From Clostridium sp. (GTDB taxonomy: Bacteria; Bacillota; Clostridia; Oscillospirales; Acutalibacteraceae): a stretch of 64,000 nt of DNA. The first letter of the stretch is position 1; each line of letters starts with the position of its first letter. The notes below the pieces were generated by a model. It saw nothing but the letters and a program-made list of their open reading frames with translations. It did not search any database and was not told the origin of the DNA. The position numbers and the translations under genes were made by a program. Shown in pieces: positions 24,323-33,688 of the stretch. The stretch is from positions 1 through 64,000 of the forward strand of contig JAISSW010000008.1 of assembly GCA_031272895.1 (NCBI GenBank), in the 5' to 3' direction.

Positions 24323-25765
24323 TCAAATGCTTTCCGCCACATTGGCGGCATAAAATTCCTTTATTGCCGCCTTTCTTGCCAAAATCTCATCAAAGCGGGA
24401 AAGGTATTCATATGGGAATTTGAAGTTAAATACCCTTTCAATGTACCCGGTCTGCGGAGCCTTCAGCTTTGTTACCGCCCCTGAGCCGCAGGCAAGCACC
24501 GTGTGTATTTCCTCCATCATGTATATATTGTAGGCACTTTGGTAATTATGCTTGGCAAAGCCGGTGTTCTCCAGTCCGCCAAGAGAATTGCTTTGCCTAT
24601 AGCTGTAATACGGCTCATACCCGTTTTCTTCCAGCAAGCTGTTGATTTGCGGCGTTAGGTATTCACCGCCCGAAGCCTCTCGCTCAACGCCATCGTTCAG
24701 CGCCGCGGCACGCTTAATAGCAAGAGCGTGTATTGTTATATTTTGCGGGGCAAGCTCAACCGCCCGCTCTATTGATTTAGCGAAGCCTGAGGGGCTATCC
24801 CCCGGCAAACCGGCAATAAAATCCATGTTTATCCCAAAGCCGAATTCGCTTGCAAGTCGGAACGCCCCAAGGGTTTGTTCGCTCGTGTGTCCGCGCCCAA
24901 TTGCCCTCAGAACCTTGTCGTCAAAGCTTTGCGGATTGATGCTGACTCTGCCTGCGCCGTGTGCTTTTATTACGTCAAGCTTTTCCGCCGTAACGGTGTC
25001 GGGGCGTCCTGCCTCAACGGTGTATTCCCTGCAGGAGGATAAGTCAAAGCTCCGCGCAACAGCGCCGAGGACTGCGTCAAGCTGCCGCGGGCTTAGGGTT
25101 GTTGGCGTACCGCCGCCCATATAGACGCTCTGTAAGCGCAGGTTCAGTTCCCGTGCTGCGGTTCCTGTTGCCGCTATTTCCTCACAAAGGCGGGCTACAT
25201 AGTCCGGGATTAGTTTTTTTGCCTTTGCGTCTGTGATGGAATGCGACACAAAAGAGCAATAGGCACAGCGGCTTGGACAAAATGGTATTCCTATGTAAAG
25301 GCTGAAGTCTTGAGGGCCGCTTTTTGCAATAAGCTCACGCTGGTTGTTGTAGATAGTCCTTGCTAACGCAATTTTTTGCGGCGAAACCAACAATTGCTCC
25401 GAAAAGTATTCCTCGGCGGCGCTTAACCCGTGCTCCTGCGCAAGGCGGCGAAAGAGCTTCGTTGGGCGCACACCCGTCAGTACACCCCAAGGCATGAGCT
25501 TATCCGTCGCCAAGCAAAGGCAGCGGTAAAGGCAGCGTGCCAAGGTAATTTCCTGCGCCGCAAGCTCAACATTTTCCGCGTAGCCCTGGCAGGGGTGCTT
25601 AATAACACTTTCGCCTTCGGTAAAGACCTTGCCGTTTGTCTTTAACTCCGCGCGGGCAATTTTTTCGTCCGCAAAAAGCACAGCCCTCCCCTCCTCCGCC
25701 TTGAACAGCCGAAGAAGATTTTCCATCTCGTAACGGAAATCCGGTTTGTTAAGCTCTATATCCAT
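24323..25765 (-). CDS. hemZ: HemZ-type radical SAM coproporphyrinogen dehydrogenase
   Basis: 480 aa. The radical-SAM cluster motif is CPSRCAYC (Cx3CxxC) near residue 168, followed by YMGGGTPTTL and the HemN/HemZ motifs GRVSINPQSF and GLPGDSP. An N-terminal ~150-residue domain ahead of the barrel is typical of HemZ rather than HemN. Annotated as oxygen-independent coproporphyrinogen oxidation; in anaerobes without other haem genes its role may be different, and none is visible here. 6 bp after fhs. Confidence 0.88.
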   Translation of the reverse strand: MDIELNKPDFRYEMENLLRLFKAEEGRAVLFADEKIARAELKTNGKVFTEGESVIKHPCQGYAENVELAAQEITLARCLYRCLCLATDKLMPWGVLTGVRPTKLFRRLAQEHGLSAAEEYFSEQLLVSPQKIALARTIYNNQRELIAKSGPQDFSLYIGIPFCPSRCAYCSFVSHSITDAKAKKLIPDYVARLCEEIAATGTAARELNLRLQSVYMGGGTPTTLSPRQLDAVLGAVARSFDLSSCREYTVEAGRPDTVTAEKLDVIKAHGAGRVSINPQSFDDKVLRAIGRGHTSEQTLGAFRLASEFGFGINMDFIAGLPGDSPSGFAKSIERAVELAPQNITIHALAIKRAAALNDGVEREASGGEYLTPQINSLLEENGYEPYYSYRQSNSLGGLENTGFAKHNYQSAYNIYMMEEIHTVLACGSGAVTKLKAPQTGYIERVFNFKFPYEYLSRFDEILARKAAIKEFYAANVAESI

Positions 25766-25771
25766 CTGCCG

Positions 25772-27427
25772 TTAAAACAGCCCCGTTATCGTGCCGTCCG
25801 CAAGCACATCAATGCCCTCGGCGGCGGGGCGCGGCGGCAAGCCCGGCATGGTGATAATGTCGCCGGCGTATGCCACAACAAAGCCCGCGCCGGCGCTAAG
25901 CCTTGCCCCGCGAATATGTATACCGAAGCCCTGCGGCGCGCCAAGCAGCTTCGGGTTGTCGCTGAAGGAATACTGCGTTTTTGCAATGCAAACCGGGTAG
26001 CTGCCCACCGAATCCAAGCGACGCAGCTCATTGAGCGCGGCAGGGGCAAAGCTGACCCCGTCCGCATGGTAAATCTTGGTAGCTACCGCGCGGATTTTCT
26101 CCTCAAGCGGCAGCTCGTCCTCATAGGAAAAGCGGAAGCTGTTGGGCTTTTCGCAGGCTTCCGTCACCATCGCGGCAAGCTCCGTTGCGCCGGAGCCGCC
26201 TTTCTCCCAAGCTTCGCACAGGGCAACCGCGGCACCCAAGGAAATGCAGTATTCACGCACAAAGGCTATTTCATTTTCACTGTCCGCGGCAAAGCGATTG
26301 ATTGCCACAACCACATTTGTGCCGTAAACCCCGCGCAGGTTCTCTATGTGCCGCCCAAGGTTCGCTATGCCGTCGCGCAGGGCTGCAAGGTTCTCCGTGC
26401 CTAAGTCCGCCTTTGCAACCCCCCCGTGGTACTTAAGGGCTCGTATCGTCGCCACAAGCACAACACAGTCCGGCGCAAGCCCCGCCATGCGGCATTTTAT
26501 ATCCAAGAACTTTTCGGCGCCCAAGTCCGCGCCAAAGCCCGCTTCGGTCACGCAGTAATCGCCAAGCGCCATTGCCGCCTTTGTGGCGATAACGCTGTTA
26601 CAGCCATGGGCAATATTCGCAAAGGGCCCGCCGTGTATCAGCGCCGGCGTACCCTCCAGAGTTTGCACAAGGTTGGGGTGAATCGCCTTGTAAAGCAAGG
26701 CACACATTGCGCCGTTGGCGTTAAGCTCCGCTGCGGTGACAGCCCTGCCGTCATAGGTGTAGCCCGCAACAATGCGCCCCAGGCGGAGCTTAAGGTCGTT
26801 TATATCAGCGGCAAGGCACAGCGTAGCCATAACCTCGCAGGCGGCGGTTATGTCAAAGCCCTCTTCACGCGGGATTCCGTTGTTTTTGCCGCCCATACCG
26901 CTGACGGCGAAGCGCAGCTGACGGTCGTTCATGTCCAAACAGCGACGGATTGCAACCCTGCGCGGGTCAAGCCCAAGGGTGTTGCCCTGCTGAATATGGT
27001 TATCCGTCATTGCCGCAAGCAGGTTGTTCGCCGCGGTTATGGCGTGCAGGTCGCCCGTAAAATGCAGATTTATGTCCTCCATTGGGATAACCTGCGCATA
27101 ACCGCCGCCGGCCGCGCCGCCCTTAACGCCGAAAACAGGACCCAGGGACGGCTCGCGCAGAGCAAGCACTGCCTTTTTGCCTATTTTGCGCATACCGTCC
27201 GCAAGCCCGACGGAAACGGTTGTTTTCCCCTCGCCCGCGGGGGTGGGGTTGATTGCGGTAACCAAAATCAGCTTGCCGGGCTGCTTGTTTCCTATGCCTC
27301 CGGCTATTATTTTTGCCGCATAGCGCCCGTATGGCTCTACGATTTCCTCTGTTAACCCCAAGTCGCTTGCTATTTGCGCAATAGGCTTAGGCGCAGCCTC
27401 CTGGGCAATTTGGATGTCCGTTTTCAT
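25772..27427 (-). CDS. fhs: Formate-tetrahydrofolate ligase
   Basis: ATP-dependent formation of 10-formyl-THF from formate. P-loop [28 protein letters not shown] and TGDLHAI are family hallmarks. 551 aa from the ATG at 27427, behind GGGGAGAG; the track ORF extends 25 residues upstream through the promoter. First gene of a six-gene minus-strand run. With folD and metF it gives the methyl-branch enzymes common in acetogens and purine-degrading Clostridia. Confidence 0.97.
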   Translation of the reverse strand: MKTDIQIAQEAAPKPIAQIASDLGLTEEIVEPYGRYAAKIIAGGIGNKQPGKLILVTAINPTPAGEGKTTVSVGLADGMRKIGKKAVLALREPSLGPVFGVKGGAAGGGYAQVIPMEDINLHFTGDLHAITAANNLLAAMTDNHIQQGNTLGLDPRRVAIRRCLDMNDRQLRFAVSGMGGKNNGIPREEGFDITAACEVMATLCLAADINDLKLRLGRIVAGYTYDGRAVTAAELNANGAMCALLYKAIHPNLVQTLEGTPALIHGGPFANIAHGCNSVIATKAAMALGDYCVTEAGFGADLGAEKFLDIKCRMAGLAPDCVVLVATIRALKYHGGVAKADLGTENLAALRDGIANLGRHIENLRGVYGTNVVVAINRFAADSENEIAFVREYCISLGAAVALCEAWEKGGSGATELAAMVTEACEKPNSFRFSYEDELPLEEKIRAVATKIYHADGVSFAPAALNELRRLDSVGSYPVCIAKTQYSFSDNPKLLGAPQGFGIHIRGARLSAGAGFVVAYAGDIITMPGLPPRPAAEGIDVLADGTITGLF

Positions 27428-27464
27428 ATACAGCACTCTCCCCATAAACAAAATCACGCAACAA

Positions 27465-27493
27465 AGTATACCACACCTGAAGCCGCGTTTCAA
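27465..27493 (-). promoter_or_regulatory. Promoter of fhs
   Basis: Minus strand TTGAAA, 17-nt spacer, TATACT. The leader is ~30 nt, too short for a folate riboswitch. Confidence 0.7.
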
Positions 27494-27667
27494 GGGCGGC
27501 AAGGCGTGTTTTTATGGTCTTTTAAGCGGCGCTGTTAGGAAAAATGCACATTGTTTGCAAAAAAAATGTTCATATTTCTAATTTGGAACAAAAACACGCC
27601 TAAGATGTGCTACAATAAACACGGCAAGCGCTGCTTGGCAAACTTCAACAGAAAGAAGGTCATTCCT

Positions 27668-27862
27668 ATGTGGGGCGATTTAGGTTGGTTCAGCGAATTT
27701 GTGGAAGCGACGATTGACATGATTCGCGGTTGGTTCAGCGGTGTTGACGCAAGTGACGCAACTCACGGCGCGTTCGACACATGGCAGGAATCTTTCACCG
27801 CGTGGCTCGATTCCATTGTTACCGGCAGGATTCGCGATTTTCTCGTGCAGGTTACTCCGTAA
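27668..27862 (+). CDS. 64-residue acidic, tryptophan-rich peptide of unknown function
   Basis: MWGDLGWFSEFVEATIDM begins a 64-aa peptide with four tryptophans, many Asp/Glu and two amphipathic helices separated by a polar stretch. There is no signal peptide and no cysteine. I recognise no family. Reasons to treat it as real: a GAAGG site 8 bp before the ATG, no competing gene on either strand, ~240 bp of its own space, and its own intrinsic terminator. The acidic character argues against a cationic leaderless bacteriocin. The track's longer start adds N-terminal residues without a ribosome site. Confidence 0.6.
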   Translation: MWGDLGWFSEFVEATIDMIRGWFSGVDASDATHGAFDTWQESFTAWLDSIVTGRIRDFLVQVTP

Positions 27863-27884
27863 CTGAGTAAGATTTGCTTTCAGG

Positions 27885-27919
27885 CGGCGGGCGCGGCAGC
27901 GTTCGCCGTTTGTTTTTTT
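27885..27919 (+). terminator. Terminator of the 64-aa peptide gene
   Basis: CGGCGGGCG / CGTTCGCCG with two G-T pairs and a 6-nt loop, followed by TTTGTTTTTTT. Confidence 0.8.
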
Positions 27920-27964
27920 GCATATTGGCTCAAAAGTCCGGCAAAATATAACCGGGGGTGCCGT

Positions 27965-28951
27965 ATGCCAAAGCTTTCGATTATAATGCCCGTGCGCAAC
28001 GCGGAGGGATTTTTGCCAACTGCCTTGGGCAGCGTGCTTGCGCAGGATTTCAGCGATTATGAGCTGCTTGCGGTCGACGACGGTTCAAGCGACAGCTCCT
28101 GCTTGCTTTTGCTGCGCCTTGCCGAAAACAACAATCGTGTGCGGGTGTTTTGCCAAAAGGGCTTAGGTGCTTTTGCGGCAAGGAATTTGGCTTTGCAGCA
28201 CTCAAATGGCGAATTCATAGCATTTTTGGACGCGGACGATTTTTACCCCGATTCCTCAGTGCTTGGCGACTTGTATTCGGCGGCAAGGCTAAGCGGGGCA
28301 AAAATTTGCGGCGGCTCCTGGTGCAAGCTTGCAGGGAATAGCTTGATAACACGCTTCCGCGGTAATGACGCCGGGTATTCTTTCGATAAAGACGGCTTCG
28401 TGGACTACCGGGGGTATCAATTTGATTTTGGCTACCAGCGCTTCATTTATCGGCGTGATTTGCTGCTGAAATACGGGATCGGCTTCCCTCCCCTGCTGCG
28501 CTACCAGGACCCGCCGTTTTTTGTTAGGGCAATGCTTGCCGCCGGCAGCTTTTATGCCACGCGCAGGCTGAGTTACTGTTACAGGCTTGGTCACCAAAAA
28601 ATCCTTTGGGATTTACCCCGTGCCAATTCGCTGATAGACGGGCTGACGGACGTTATTATGCTTGCGGAAAACAACGGACTTGATATCCTGCGCGAGCTGA
28701 CCGTTTGCCGCGCGCAGCGTTATATCCCTGCGGCGCTGTGTAATAATCTTTGTCCGCAGCTGCTTGAAAAAATATTCTGTCTTTGCGCTCGTCTTAATGA
28801 AAGCCAACGCCTAAGGCTGCTTGCGGCCGTTGCCTCCGCTGAAAGACGCCGGAGGCACAGGCTGGCTTTTTTTGTGGCGGACGGGCTGCGCCGTGCCGTG
28901 CCGCGCCGCACGAGGGCGGTTCTTGGGGCAATGCTGCGTCCGCGCCCTTGA
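27965..28951 (+). CDS. Family 2 glycosyltransferase
   Basis: 328 aa. GT-A fold start LSIIMPVRNAEGFLPTALGSVLAQ, the nucleotide-sugar Asp in AVDDGSSDSS, and the DxD-type motif FLDADDFY. No membrane helix; the C-terminal ~60 residues are strongly basic (RRRHR, RRAVPRRTR), suggesting contact with acidic lipids. Transfers a sugar onto an unknown wall or lipid acceptor. ATG after GGGGG; weak promoter TTGGCT-16-TATAAC at 27925-27952. Confidence 0.85.
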   Translation: MPKLSIIMPVRNAEGFLPTALGSVLAQDFSDYELLAVDDGSSDSSCLLLLRLAENNNRVRVFCQKGLGAFAARNLALQHSNGEFIAFLDADDFYPDSSVLGDLYSAARLSGAKICGGSWCKLAGNSLITRFRGNDAGYSFDKDGFVDYRGYQFDFGYQRFIYRRDLLLKYGIGFPPLLRYQDPPFFVRAMLAAGSFYATRRLSYCYRLGHQKILWDLPRANSLIDGLTDVIMLAENNGLDILRELTVCRAQRYIPAALCNNLCPQLLEKIFCLCARLNESQRLRLLAAVASAERRRRHRLAFFVADGLRRAVPRRTRAVLGAMLRPRP

Positions 28952-28976
28952 AAGAAACGCGGTATTCTGCTATACT
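28948..28976 (+). promoter_or_regulatory. Promoter of the Gfo/Idh gene
   Basis: TTGAAA, 17-nt spacer, TATACT. The -35 box overlaps the stop codon of the preceding glycosyltransferase. Confidence 0.65.
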
Positions 28977-29005
28977 TTTGCTAACATAACATAGGGGGAT
29001 GCTTT

Positions 29006-30238
29006 ATGCCTACATTAGCCGCAATCGGTCTTGGCGCGCGGGGACGTATGTACCTTGCGGAGCTGCGCAAATTTAAGGATATAAAGGTGACGGCGCTTTG
29101 CGACACAAACGAAGAGAACCTTAGCTATACTGCGGCACAATGCCGCTGTGAGAACAACTATACGGACGAGGATGCGTTTTTCGCTAAGGGTCGGCTTGCG
29201 GATTGGCTTATAGTCGCCTCGCCGGATTTGACGCACTACCGCCACGCCAAGCGTGCGCTTGAGCTTGGCTATAACATACTGTTAGAAAAGCCGGTCACCC
29301 CTAACCCGGAGGAGCTTGACGAGCTGTGTAAGCTTGCCGAAAGCGGAGGCAACATGGTTTTGGTCTGCCATGTGCTGCGCTATACGCCGTACTTCCGCAC
29401 AATCAAGCGGATTATAGCAAGCGGGGAAATAGGTGAGCTTGTAAATATAGTCCACGAGGAGAACGCCGGTTACTGGCACTTTGCACATTCTTTCACACGC
29501 GGCAATTGGCGCAACACCGCTGATTCCGCGCCGTTCTTGTTGGCAAAGTGCAGCCATGACTTTGACCTTATCCACTGGTTTGTTGATAAGCCCTGCGAGG
29601 CTGTAAGCGCCTACGGCAGTCTGTTTTATTTCCACGAGGGCAATAAGCCCCAAGGCGCCACGCCCCATTGCCTTGACGGCTGTCCGCACTTAAAAACCTG
29701 CCCCTACAGCGTGGAGAAAATCTATCTTACAAAAAAGCCGCCGGAGGGCTGGGTTAAGGCTCCTGCGGCGCAAACGCCGAAATATCCCGGCGATAAAGCG
29801 CTGAGGGAAATACTACGGACGGGCGACTATGGGCGCTGCGTATTTCAGTGTGACAACAACGTATTCGACCACTACAGCGTGGCAATGCGCTTTGAGGGCG
29901 GCACAACCGTTACCCACAGCGTCAGCGCATTTAATAAGGACTTCAGCCGCAGAACCCATATTTTGGGTACAAAGGGCGAGCTTTTCGGGCGCGACGACAC
30001 AATGCGGCTGCAAAAAAACATTTTCGGCGGGGAAAGCAGAACCCTTAAAATCCGCGCGACAGCCAAAGGGGGGCACGGCGGCGGCGACAATGGGCTTGCT
30101 GACACTATCCATGCGCTGATGACGGGGCAAAGCGTACCCAAGGACAGCTTGACGACCCTGAGGGAAACACGCTACAGTCACCGCATGGTCTATGCTGCGC
30201 TCCGAAGCGTTGAAAACGGTGAAATGGTTTGGCTGTGA
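29006..30238 (+). CDS. Gfo/Idh/MocA-family oxidoreductase
   Basis: 410 aa. Rossmann NAD(P) motif GLGARGR at the N-terminus and the family EKPVTPNP lysine motif near residue 98. The C-terminal alpha/beta domain has an inserted cysteine-rich loop (CLDGCPHLKTCPY, residues ~218-231), which may bind metal. Likely oxidises a sugar, inositol or amino-sugar, substrate unknown. Own promoter; 55 bp before trmFO. Confidence 0.85.
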   Translation: MPTLAAIGLGARGRMYLAELRKFKDIKVTALCDTNEENLSYTAAQCRCENNYTDEDAFFAKGRLADWLIVASPDLTHYRHAKRALELGYNILLEKPVTPNPEELDELCKLAESGGNMVLVCHVLRYTPYFRTIKRIIASGEIGELVNIVHEENAGYWHFAHSFTRGNWRNTADSAPFLLAKCSHDFDLIHWFVDKPCEAVSAYGSLFYFHEGNKPQGATPHCLDGCPHLKTCPYSVEKIYLTKKPPEGWVKAPAAQTPKYPGDKALREILRTGDYGRCVFQCDNNVFDHYSVAMRFEGGTTVTHSVSAFNKDFSRRTHILGTKGELFGRDDTMRLQKNIFGGESRTLKIRATAKGGHGGGDNGLADTIHALMTGQSVPKDSLTTLRETRYSHRMVYAALRSVENGEMVWL

Positions 30239-30293
30239 GCTTAAAAGTGACCCATAAAAGCTTTTATCGGCATGGCAAACGGAGGGGAAAAGA

Positions 30294-31592
30294 ATGACTG
30301 ACGCCATTGTGATAGGCGGCGGCTTTGCCGGTGTTGAGGCTGCTTGGCAGCTTGCGCGGGCAGGCTTTTCCGTTACGCTTTATGAGATGAAGCCCGTAAA
30401 GTTCTCCCCCGCCCACAAAATGGAAGGGCTTGCCGAGCCTGTTTGCTCAAATTCCTTTAAGGCGCTGCGGCTTGAAAGCGCGGCGGGGCTTCTTAAGGAG
30501 GAAATGACAAGCTTAGGTTCCCTGTGCGTACCCTGCGCCAAGGAATGCGCCGTACCCGCGGGCGGAGCGCTTGCTGTGGACAGAGAAAAGTTTTCCGCCT
30601 TAATAACAAAAAAGCTTGCCGCGGAGCCTTTGATTCAGCTTGTGCGCAGGGAGGTTGCGGAAATTCCGAAAAGCGGAGTGGTAATTATTGCCGCAGGTCC
30701 GCTTTGCGCCGACGCGCTTGCCGAGGACATCAAACGCCTATGCGGCGGCGGGCTCAGCTTTTATGACGCGGCGGCGCCGATAATCACGGCGGAAAGCCTT
30801 GATATGGAGCATTGCTTTGCCGCCAGCCGCTACGACCGCGGCGACGGTGAGGATTACATAAACTGCCCGCTGAACAAAGAGGAGTACGAGGCGTTCCACT
30901 CGGCCTTGGTAACGGCTGAGCGGGCGCAGACGCACGAGTTTGACGTATACGAGGGCTGTATGCCCATTGAGGTCTTAGCGGGGCGCGGGGCAGACGCAAT
31001 ACGCTTTGGACCCATGAAACCCGTCGGGCTGCGCGACCCGCGAACGGGCAAGCGCCCTTGGGCAGTGCTGCAGCTGCGCAAGGAAAACGCACAAGGCAGC
31101 CTTCTTAACCTTGTGGGCTTTCAAACCAACCTTAAGTTTGCGGAGCAGAGGCGGGTATTCGGGCTTATCCCCGCCCTGCGCAATGCAGAGTTTGTGCGCT
31201 ACGGCGTAATGCACCGCAACAGCTATATTGACTCCCCCCGCCTGCTGAATGCGGACTACTCCTTACGAGGGCGCGGCGATTTGTTTTTTGCCGGGCAGAT
31301 AAGCGGTGTTGAGGGCTACATGGAATCCGCCGGCAGCGGGCTTTTGGCGGGACTGAACGCCGCCCGCCGCTTGCTTGGTAAGCAGGTCTATATTCCCCCT
31401 CGCACAACCATGCTTGGAGCCTTGGCTCACTACATAAGCGACGAAAGTGTCGGGAATTTTCAGCCAATGGGGGCGAACTTTGGTCTGCTGCCACCCTTGG
31501 AGCGGCAAATCCGCGGCAAACGTGAGCGCTACGCCGGACTTGCTGCCCGCGCACTTGAGGAGCTTAGGCAGAGCATTGCCCTTGCTACTTAG
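30294..31592 (+). CDS. trmFO: Folate-dependent tRNA (uracil-54) C5-methyltransferase
   Basis: FAD enzyme that makes ribothymidine-54 in tRNA with methylene-THF as carbon donor. Dinucleotide motif VIGGGFAGVEAAWQLA, then KMEGLAEPVCSNSFKAL and the late FAGQISGVEGYMESA. 432 aa, normal. A perfect 14-bp palindrome ATAAAAGCTTTTAT (30254-30267) lies in the gap upstream and could be an operator. In most Firmicutes it neighbours topA/codV, not here. Confidence 0.97.
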   Translation: MTDAIVIGGGFAGVEAAWQLARAGFSVTLYEMKPVKFSPAHKMEGLAEPVCSNSFKALRLESAAGLLKEEMTSLGSLCVPCAKECAVPAGGALAVDREKFSALITKKLAAEPLIQLVRREVAEIPKSGVVIIAAGPLCADALAEDIKRLCGGGLSFYDAAAPIITAESLDMEHCFAASRYDRGDGEDYINCPLNKEEYEAFHSALVTAERAQTHEFDVYEGCMPIEVLAGRGADAIRFGPMKPVGLRDPRTGKRPWAVLQLRKENAQGSLLNLVGFQTNLKFAEQRRVFGLIPALRNAEFVRYGVMHRNSYIDSPRLLNADYSLRGRGDLFFAGQISGVEGYMESAGSGLLAGLNAARRLLGKQVYIPPRTTMLGALAHYISDESVGNFQPMGANFGLLPPLERQIRGKRERYAGLAARALEELRQSIALAT

Positions 31593-31610
31593 CCGCTTTT
31601 GTGGTATACT
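31582..31610 (+). promoter_or_regulatory. Promoter of the SDR gene
   Basis: TTGCTA, 17-nt spacer, TATACT, starting inside the end of trmFO. Confidence 0.65.
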
Positions 31611-31661
31611 ATCAGCACCCCAAATATAACCTCACAACATAAAGAACAGGAGCTAAACAAG

Positions 31662-32465
31662 ATGGGCGAATTTACAGGCAAGGTAGCCTTTATAACCGGG
31701 GCGGCACTTGGGCAGGGGCGTTGCACAGCCCTTGCGCTTGCTAAGGAGGGCGCGGCAATCGCGGCGCTGGACGTGGGCAAAAAGATTGAATACCCCGCCT
31801 ACGCCTGCGAAACAAACGGCGAACTGCATTCCCTCAAAAAAGAGATTGAAGCCATTGGCGGAAAGTGCGAGATTTTCTGCGCGGACGTGCGTGACGATGC
31901 CGCAGTATCTGCCGCAGTTGACGGAACAATCGCCGCGTTCGGCAAAATAGATATACTTTTTAACAACGCGGGCATTTGCGCCTACGCCAAGGTTGATGAA
32001 ATGACCGACGCTGAGTGGGACGCCATGCTTGACATCAACCTTAAGGGACCCTTCATAGTAACACGGCGCGTCGTTCCGCACATGAAGAAAGCAAAGTCCG
32101 GAGTTATTATTAATAACTCAAGCGTCATGGGTTTGCGCGGCGGCAACAGGCTTAGCCACTACACCGCCAGCAAATGGGGCTTGACCGGGCTGACAAAGGC
32201 CTGGGCAATTGAGCTTGCCCCCTTCGGAATCCGTGTGGTCAGCATACACCCGACGGGCGTTAACAGCCCGATGAACGACGGCTTGGCGGCCATTGAGGGC
32301 AAAACCCCGCTGGAAATTGCGGAGGCAAGCGCAGGCAATCTACTGCCTGTGCCCTGGGTTGAGTGCGAAGACGTAGCGAATATGGTTATCTACCTTGCCG
32401 GCGAAAAGGCGCGCTACATCACAGGCTCACAGTTTGTGTTAGATGCCGGGCTGCTGAGCGTATAG
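31662..32465 (+). CDS. Short-chain dehydrogenase/reductase
   Basis: 267 aa. Cofactor motif TGAALGQGR, NNAG, and the catalytic Ser-Tyr-Lys as NNSSVMG / YTASK. The region after the cofactor loop (LDVGKKIEYPAYACETNGEL) has the long insertion seen in the mycofactocin-coupled SDR subfamily; no mycofactocin gene is present. Substrate unknown. Start at 31662, 9 bp after AGGAG. Followed by the HAD-IB gene after 22 bp. Confidence 0.85.
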   Translation: MGEFTGKVAFITGAALGQGRCTALALAKEGAAIAALDVGKKIEYPAYACETNGELHSLKKEIEAIGGKCEIFCADVRDDAAVSAAVDGTIAAFGKIDILFNNAGICAYAKVDEMTDAEWDAMLDINLKGPFIVTRRVVPHMKKAKSGVIINNSSVMGLRGGNRLSHYTASKWGLTGLTKAWAIELAPFGIRVVSIHPTGVNSPMNDGLAAIEGKTPLEIAEASAGNLLPVPWVECEDVANMVIYLAGEKARYITGSQFVLDAGLLSV

Positions 32466-32487
32466 CAATAGCTTTGGGAGAGAATAA

Positions 32488-33054
32488 GTGAACGTATTTG
32501 ATTTTGATAACACTATATACGACGGGGAGAGCGGACTTGACCTGTTTGCGTTTTATATCAAGCGCTACCCCTCGCTGCTCAGGTACACGCCAAAGGTAAT
32601 TCATGCCTTGGTTCGCTATAAGCAGCACAAAATAACCATTGAGGAGGCGCTCACAATCTACGCGCCGCTGATAGAGGATTTTTTGCGCGGGCTTGAGGAC
32701 CCTGAGGGCGATATGCGCAAGTTTTGGGACAAAAACCAGCACAAAATCAAGCCCTTTTATGACGACCTGCGCCGCGATGACGACGTTATTATTTCCGCAA
32801 GCCCGGAGGTTGAGCTGGCGGAAATCTGCGGACGCATTGGAATAAAGCGCTTTTTGGGCACGGTTATTGACGATGAAACGCGGCAGATAACGCATTTTAA
32901 CTTCAGGCAAAACAAGGTTACCTACTTCAAGGAGCGGTACCCGGGCGAGGAAATAGACACACTGTTTACCGATTCTTACAACGACCGCTGGCTGATGGAA
33001 ATTGCCAAGCACGTTGTGTTGGTCAGCGGAGATAAATTCAAGCGGATAAAGTAA
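32488..33054 (+). CDS. HAD-IB phosphatase (phosphoserine phosphatase-like)
   Basis: 188 aa. HAD motif I FDFDNTIYDGES, motif II IISASPEVEL, lysine in RQNKVTYFKE, motif IV TDSYNDRWL. A helical type-I cap lies between motifs I and II. These phosphatases act on phosphoserine, phosphoethanolamine-type or phospholipid head groups; the substrate here is not known. GTG start. Between an SDR and hisH. Confidence 0.82.
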   Translation: MNVFDFDNTIYDGESGLDLFAFYIKRYPSLLRYTPKVIHALVRYKQHKITIEEALTIYAPLIEDFLRGLEDPEGDMRKFWDKNQHKIKPFYDDLRRDDDVIISASPEVELAEICGRIGIKRFLGTVIDDETRQITHFNFRQNKVTYFKERYPGEEIDTLFTDSYNDRWLMEIAKHVVLVSGDKFKRIK

Positions 33055-33067
33055 AGGGAGATGCCTT

Positions 33068-33688
33068 TTGATAGCCATTGTTGATTACGGCGCCGGGAAT
33101 TTGGGCAGCGTACAAAAGGCCTTGCGCTTTTTGGACGCACCCTGCGTTGTTACAAATGACGCAGAGCTTATGCGCTCCGCCGAGGGGGTCTTACTGCCCG
33201 GCGTCGGCGCCTTTGGCGATGCCATGCGTTCTCTGCGGGCAAGCGGGCTGCTCGGCACCGTGCGTGAGTGCGCCCTGAGCGGAAAGCCCTTTCTTGGGAT
33301 TTGCCTTGGCTACCAGGTGCTGTTTGATTCCTCCGACGAAAGCCCCGACGTTGAGGGACTGGGGCTGTTGGGCGGTAAGGTTTTGCGCATACCTTCCACA
33401 GACGAGGACGGCGCTGCGCAAAAGGTTCCTCACATGGGCTGGAATTCCTTGGAGTTCCCCAACGAATGCCCCCTGTTTGCCGGCATTGAGAAAGACTCCT
33501 ATGTCTATTTTGTCCATTCCTATTACGTTAAGGCAAATAATCCAAAGGAAGTGGCGGCTGCAACACGCTACACAACCGTAATGGATTCCGCCGCGTGGAG
33601 CGGAAATATGTTCGGTGTGCAGTTCCACCCGGAAAAAAGCGGGGCTGTGGGGCTTGCTATACTCAAAAACTTTGTGGGGCTTACTTAG
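33068..33688 (+). CDS. hisH: Imidazole glycerol phosphate synthase, glutaminase subunit
   Basis: Class I glutaminase that supplies ammonia to HisF in histidine synthesis. Motifs: VDYGAGNLGSV, LPGVGAFGDAM, catalytic Cys in GICLGYQ, oxyanion region PHMGWN, and the His-Glu pair in FHPEKSG, so it should be active. 206 aa, normal. It stands alone: no hisF or other his gene in the window. TTG start. Its stop shares TTAG with the convergent recF stop. Confidence 0.93.
   Translation: MIAIVDYGAGNLGSVQKALRFLDAPCVVTNDAELMRSAEGVLLPGVGAFGDAMRSLRASGLLGTVRECALSGKPFLGICLGYQVLFDSSDESPDVEGLGLLGGKVLRIPSTDEDGAAQKVPHMGWNSLEFPNECPLFAGIEKDSYVYFVHSYYVKANNPKEVAAATRYTTVMDSAAWSGNMFGVQFHPEKSGAVGLAILKNFVGLT

Noticed and set aside
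26426-27355. Plus-strand 309-aa ORF
   Set aside because: It is the antisense shadow of fhs.
27428-27464. Tetrahydrofolate riboswitch before fhs
   Set aside because: The predicted leader is only ~30 nt, too short for any known folate riboswitch.
27668-27862. Leaderless bacteriocin
   Set aside because: The peptide is acidic and has no immunity or transporter gene nearby; known leaderless bacteriocins are cationic.
31662-32465. Mycofactocin system
   Set aside because: Only the SDR resembles that group. No precursor peptide, radical-SAM maturase or other mft gene is present.
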